DNA from: Thermoplasmata archaeon
GTDB taxonomy: Archaea > Thermoplasmatota > Thermoplasmata > Thermoplasmatales > GCA-001856825
Direction: 5' to 3'
DNA: 40,866 bases
Assembly: GCA_021793855.1 (NCBI GenBank)
Contig: JAJYRY010000001.1
Coordinates: forward strand, 1 to 40,866
Below the pieces are notes generated by a model. That model saw nothing but the letters and a program-made list of their open reading frames with translations. It made no database searches and was not told where the DNA came from. The stretch's first letter is position 1. Every line of letters starts with the position of its first letter. Shown piece after piece: positions 38,264 to 40,866 of the stretch. Made by a program: the position numbers and the translations under genes.

Positions 38264-40507
38264 GTGGGAAGCTTAATTATTGCCGAGAAGTCAAACGTCG
38301 CTTTAAGGATAGCAACGGCCTTGAGCGATGGGGAGATTAGCAGGGTGAAAGTAGGCTCATCTACCATACTGAAGTTCCAGAGAGGCGAGAGCGCGTATTC
38401 CGTTCTCTCGCTAAGGGGCCACATAATAGAACTGGACTATCCGAGGGAATACAGCAGCTGGAAGTTGGACAATCTTAAACAGCTGGTCAACGTGAAACCT
38501 ATTGAGAATGTCAAAATCAAGGGTCTTGATGGTGTGCTGAGAAAGCTAGATCAGGAAAATGCCGAAGTGATAGTTGCGACCGATTACGACCGAGAAGGAG
38601 AACTGATTGGAGCTGAGACGCTAAGACTAATGGAAAGGAGCACTGGAATCCGGAGAGCGAGATTTAGTGCCCTCACAAAATATGATCTTGTTCAATCTTT
38701 TGAAAACCTAGCGGAGGTTGACTACAACCTTGCTGGATCAGCAGAAGCGAGACAGTACATTGATCTGATGTGGGGAGCTGCACTCACCAGATTTTTCAGT
38801 ATTGCAACTAACAGACTTGGAGCGGAATTCATATCGGTCGGAAGGGTGCAGAGTCCTACACTCACGATCCTTGTTGAGAGGGAAATGGAAATCAGGACAT
38901 TTGTTCCGGAGAAATACTATGAATTGAGCATACTGGTCAACGGCGTCAAATTCGGCTATGAAGGAAATCCGATCAAGAATAAAGAAGAAGCAGAAAAGTT
39001 GCTAGAAATTGTCAAGAAAAACAAAAGCGTTTTGGTGAAGGAAAGGAATGATAAAGATAGGAAAATATACAGACCAGTTCCTTTTTCAACCACAGAATTT
39101 CTGAGAGATGCAAACAGGATTGGAATACCGGTCGAACGTGCGATGGCTATCGCCGAGACACTCTATCAGCACGGCAAGATATCTTATCCGAGGACTGACA
39201 ACACCGTCTATCCGCGAACCCTTAGCATCAAGTCTATTCTCTCGAATCTTTCTGACTCTTACTTGAAGAAGGAAGTGGACCATTTGATGACTCACAGCAA
39301 ACTCTTTCCATCCAGGGGAAGGGTGGAGACGACTGATCATCCGCCTATATATCCCACGTCTTCCATCAAGAAGAGCGAGCTAAAGGGAGATTACTTCAAG
39401 ATTTACGATCTGGTTGCAAGAAGATTCATGGCTACGGTGGCCGAGAATGCGGATGTCCTGGACACTGAATATGTAGTTGAGACAGAGGGATTGAAGTTCT
39501 TTTATACGGCTTCTAAAGCAATAAATAGAGGGTGGATGGAGTATTACCCGATAGTTTACTATCAGGAGAAGAAGAATCCCGAATTAACCGTTGGTGAAGA
39601 GGTCAGTTTTGTAGATCCGAATGTTGACGAAAAGAACACAAATCCTCCGCCAAGATATTCCCAGGGTTCACTGCTCGAAAAGATGGAAAAGGAGCTCCTG
39701 GGGACTAAGAGTACGAGGCACGAGATCATTCAGAAACTCTATGACAGGGGTTTCATAGACGGAAATCCAATCAGGGTGAGACCTCTGGGGATGGCAATGG
39801 GAGAATCTCTGATCATGAATTCTGAATCGGTTGCAAGACCAGAAATGACGGCAAAACTTGAACAAGAAATGGATCAAATTGCTTCAGGCGCCAAGAAAAA
39901 AGACGAAGTCGTAGACGACAGCCGAAACATATTGACAGGGCTCTTGGACGAACTCCTCAACAAATCCGACAAGATAAATGAGAAGTTCTACGAAACTCTG
40001 AGACTTGAGAAGGTCGTGGGAAAATGTCCAAAGTGCGGCTCAGACCTCATAATGGACTATGGGAACAATGCAAGATACATTAAGTGCACTGGACCCTCTA
40101 ACGACTTCTTCCAATTCCTTCCAAGGACTGGAAAGGTAGAAGTTACTGACGAAAAATGTCCCGTATGTGGACTGTTCCTAATCAAGGTGATAAGGAAAGG
40201 AGAGCGACCGGAAACCAGGTGTGTGGACAACAAGTGTGATTACAACACCAGCAGGGAGAATTTCGGAAAGTGTCCGTCAGATGGAGGAAATCTGGTGCTG
40301 AGAAGAAGCAGGATGAACACCAGATTCATCGGATGCTCGAATTATCCAAACTGCAAGGTGACACTTTCTATTCCTCAGAAGGTCGATCTGATTCCAACGG
40401 ACAAGAAGTGTCCAGTAGACGGTTTCCCAATCGCAATTTTCAAGTTTGCTCGAAATGAAACCGAACAGTGCATGAATTCAAGATGCTCTTCCAGAGCCAG
40501 TAAATGA
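38264..40507 (+). CDS. topA: DNA topoisomerase I, type IA
   Basis: Protein of 747 residues that relaxes negatively supercoiled DNA by single-strand passage. The N-terminal Toprim domain has LIIAEKSNVA and TDYDREGELIGAE (acidic residues 107-113). The catalytic domain has SVGRVQSPTL and the nucleophile Tyr308 in KISYPRTDNT. TDHPPIYPT and PPPRYSQGSLLEKME are further type IA signatures. The C-terminus holds four zinc-finger-like units: CPKCGSDL, CPVCGLFL, CPSDGGNL with CSNYPNC, and CPVDGFPI with CMNSRC. The last two use Asp where the second Cys of the first pair would be. No helicase domain, so not reverse gyrase, which fits a moderate thermophile. Single gene with its own promoter. Confidence 0.95.
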   Translation: MGSLIIAEKSNVALRIATALSDGEISRVKVGSSTILKFQRGESAYSVLSLRGHIIELDYPREYSSWKLDNLKQLVNVKPIENVKIKGLDGVLRKLDQENAEVIVATDYDREGELIGAETLRLMERSTGIRRARFSALTKYDLVQSFENLAEVDYNLAGSAEARQYIDLMWGAALTRFFSIATNRLGAEFISVGRVQSPTLTILVEREMEIRTFVPEKYYELSILVNGVKFGYEGNPIKNKEEAEKLLEIVKKNKSVLVKERNDKDRKIYRPVPFSTTEFLRDANRIGIPVERAMAIAETLYQHGKISYPRTDNTVYPRTLSIKSILSNLSDSYLKKEVDHLMTHSKLFPSRGRVETTDHPPIYPTSSIKKSELKGDYFKIYDLVARRFMATVAENADVLDTEYVVETEGLKFFYTASKAINRGWMEYYPIVYYQEKKNPELTVGEEVSFVDPNVDEKNTNPPPRYSQGSLLEKMEKELLGTKSTRHEIIQKLYDRGFIDGNPIRVRPLGMAMGESLIMNSESVARPEMTAKLEQEMDQIASGAKKKDEVVDDSRNILTGLLDELLNKSDKINEKFYETLRLEKVVGKCPKCGSDLIMDYGNNARYIKCTGPSNDFFQFLPRTGKVEVTDEKCPVCGLFLIKVIRKGERPETRCVDNKCDYNTSRENFGKCPSDGGNLVLRRSRMNTRFIGCSNYPNCKVTLSIPQKVDLIPTDKKCPVDGFPIAIFKFARNETEQCMNSRCSSRASK

Positions 40508-40697
40508 AGGACAAATCCATCTTCAACTTCATTCGACGTATAACAATTTTGTAATTATCCCAAATATCAACTATTTGTCTGCCAGATGGAAAAATAATTA
40601 GATTAGAATGGTAAATTTCATTTTAAAAAGTGTAGACGTGTCCTGTAGGAGAACTCAATTTAGTCTTCCTTTTGGTGACAGAAAAATATATATATAA

Positions 40698-40739
40698 AGT
40701 ATGACATATTGATGCCATATAACAGACAACTGTCATACT
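40698..40739. promoter_or_regulatory. 9-bp inverted repeat flanking the smc TATA box
   Basis: AGTATGACA (40698-40706) and TGTCATACT (40731-40739) are perfect inverted arms 24 nt apart. They enclose the TATA-like CATATAAC (40716-40723) that is 26-33 nt before the smc ATG. A second AT run (40685-40698) lies just upstream. This is an operator-like arrangement. Confidence 0.5.
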
Positions 40740-40748
40740 GTGATTAAA

Positions 40749-40866
40749 ATGTTCCTAAAAAGAATTGAAATGGAGAACTTCAAGTCATTTGGAAGAAAGA
40801 CAGTCGTAGACTTTAGATCAGGTTATACATCTGTAACTGGACCGAATGCTTCGGGAAAGAGCAACA
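40749..40866 (+). CDS. smc: SMC-family chromosome segregation ATPase, N-terminus only
   Basis: The first 39 codons are in the window. They read MFLKRIEMENFKSFGRKTV, then VDFRSGYTSVTGPNASGKSN. The IEMENFKSFG opening and Walker A GPNASGKS (31-38) are diagnostic of SMC rather than Rad50, which usually has a shorter N-terminal strand and no KSFG. SMC dimers condense and segregate the chromosome. The rest of the gene is beyond the right edge. Start ATG 40749; promoter with inverted repeat upstream. Confidence 0.88.
   Translation, partial: MFLKRIEMENFKSFGRKTVVDFRSGYTSVTGPNASGKSN

Noticed and set aside
40610..40699. 29-codon open frame upstream of smc starting MVNFILKSVD
   Set aside because: No motif and no promoter, and it runs through the AT-rich smc promoter, so it is not supported as coding.
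1..40866. CRISPR arrays, insertion sequences, integrase or phage islands
   Set aside because: No regularly spaced direct repeats, transposase or integrase motifs, or terminal inverted repeats with target duplications were found by eye.

Overview
The window looks like chromosomal DNA of a Thermoplasmatales-like (acidophilic, Euryarchaeota) archaeon. The evidence is archaeal-type TATA boxes 21-30 nt before start codons with little or no leader, frequent GTG/TTG starts, a Tricorn-interacting-factor-like M1 aminopeptidase, archaeal-type TopA, an SMC start, a DUF2070 protein, and secreted or membrane proteins rich in Ser/Asn. No rRNA, tRNA, CRISPR array, insertion sequence or phage gene was found. 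Assignment to the order is inference from gene content.

Layout. 1-5.6 kb (minus strand): a DUF4382-like exported protein cut by the left edge, an aldehyde dehydrogenase, an SCP2 sterol-carrier-like protein, a HAD (MDP-1-like) phosphatase, a six-helix membrane protein and a secreted acid-phosphatase/phospholipase-C-type enzyme. 5.7-10 kb: a sphingosine-1-phosphate-lyase-like PLP enzyme, an FGGY sugar kinase and a convergent MFS transporter. 10.1-13.4 kb (minus): a zinc-ribbon membrane protein broken by two homopolymer frameshifts, a two-gene operon of D-2-hydroxyacid dehydrogenase plus benzoylformate-decarboxylase-like TPP enzyme, and a 29-residue C2H2 zinc-finger gene. 13.5-20 kb: an alkyl-DHAP-synthase/GlcD-like flavoenzyme, a diacylglycerol-kinase-family lipid kinase, a second SCP2 protein coupled to an iron alcohol dehydrogenase, an alpha/beta hydrolase and glycerol-3-phosphate dehydrogenase. 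20-22.4 kb: a polytopic membrane protein with intramembrane histidines and a decayed AHSA1/SRPBCC pseudogene.

22.4-33.5 kb is the centrepiece. An M1 aminopeptidase, hemH and hemE lie on the minus strand. They are divergent from a plus-strand run of radical SAM/SPASM protein, HemJ/CopD-like membrane protein, hemL, hemC, hemD, hemA and hemB, whose genes mostly overlap. Together they encode glutamyl-tRNA to coproporphyrinogen III, plus a ferrochelatase, a radical SAM enzyme resembling archaeal heme synthase (AhbD-like) and a possible porphyrinogen oxidase. HemN, HemF, HemG, HemY, HemQ/ChdC and siroheme decarboxylases are absent from the window. A mixed route to heme is therefore the most interesting hypothesis here.

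33.5-38.2 kb (plus) carries a second radical SAM/SPASM protein, a GT4 glycosyltransferase, a UPF0104 flippase-like protein and DUF2070, plausibly an envelope glycolipid module. topA and the beginning of smc close the window.

Features beyond simple ORF calling: hemL probably starts at CTG, 201 nt upstream of its first GTG; two small genes and one pseudogene are recoverable only by reading through frameshifts or stops; and several promoters are flanked by inverted repeats.
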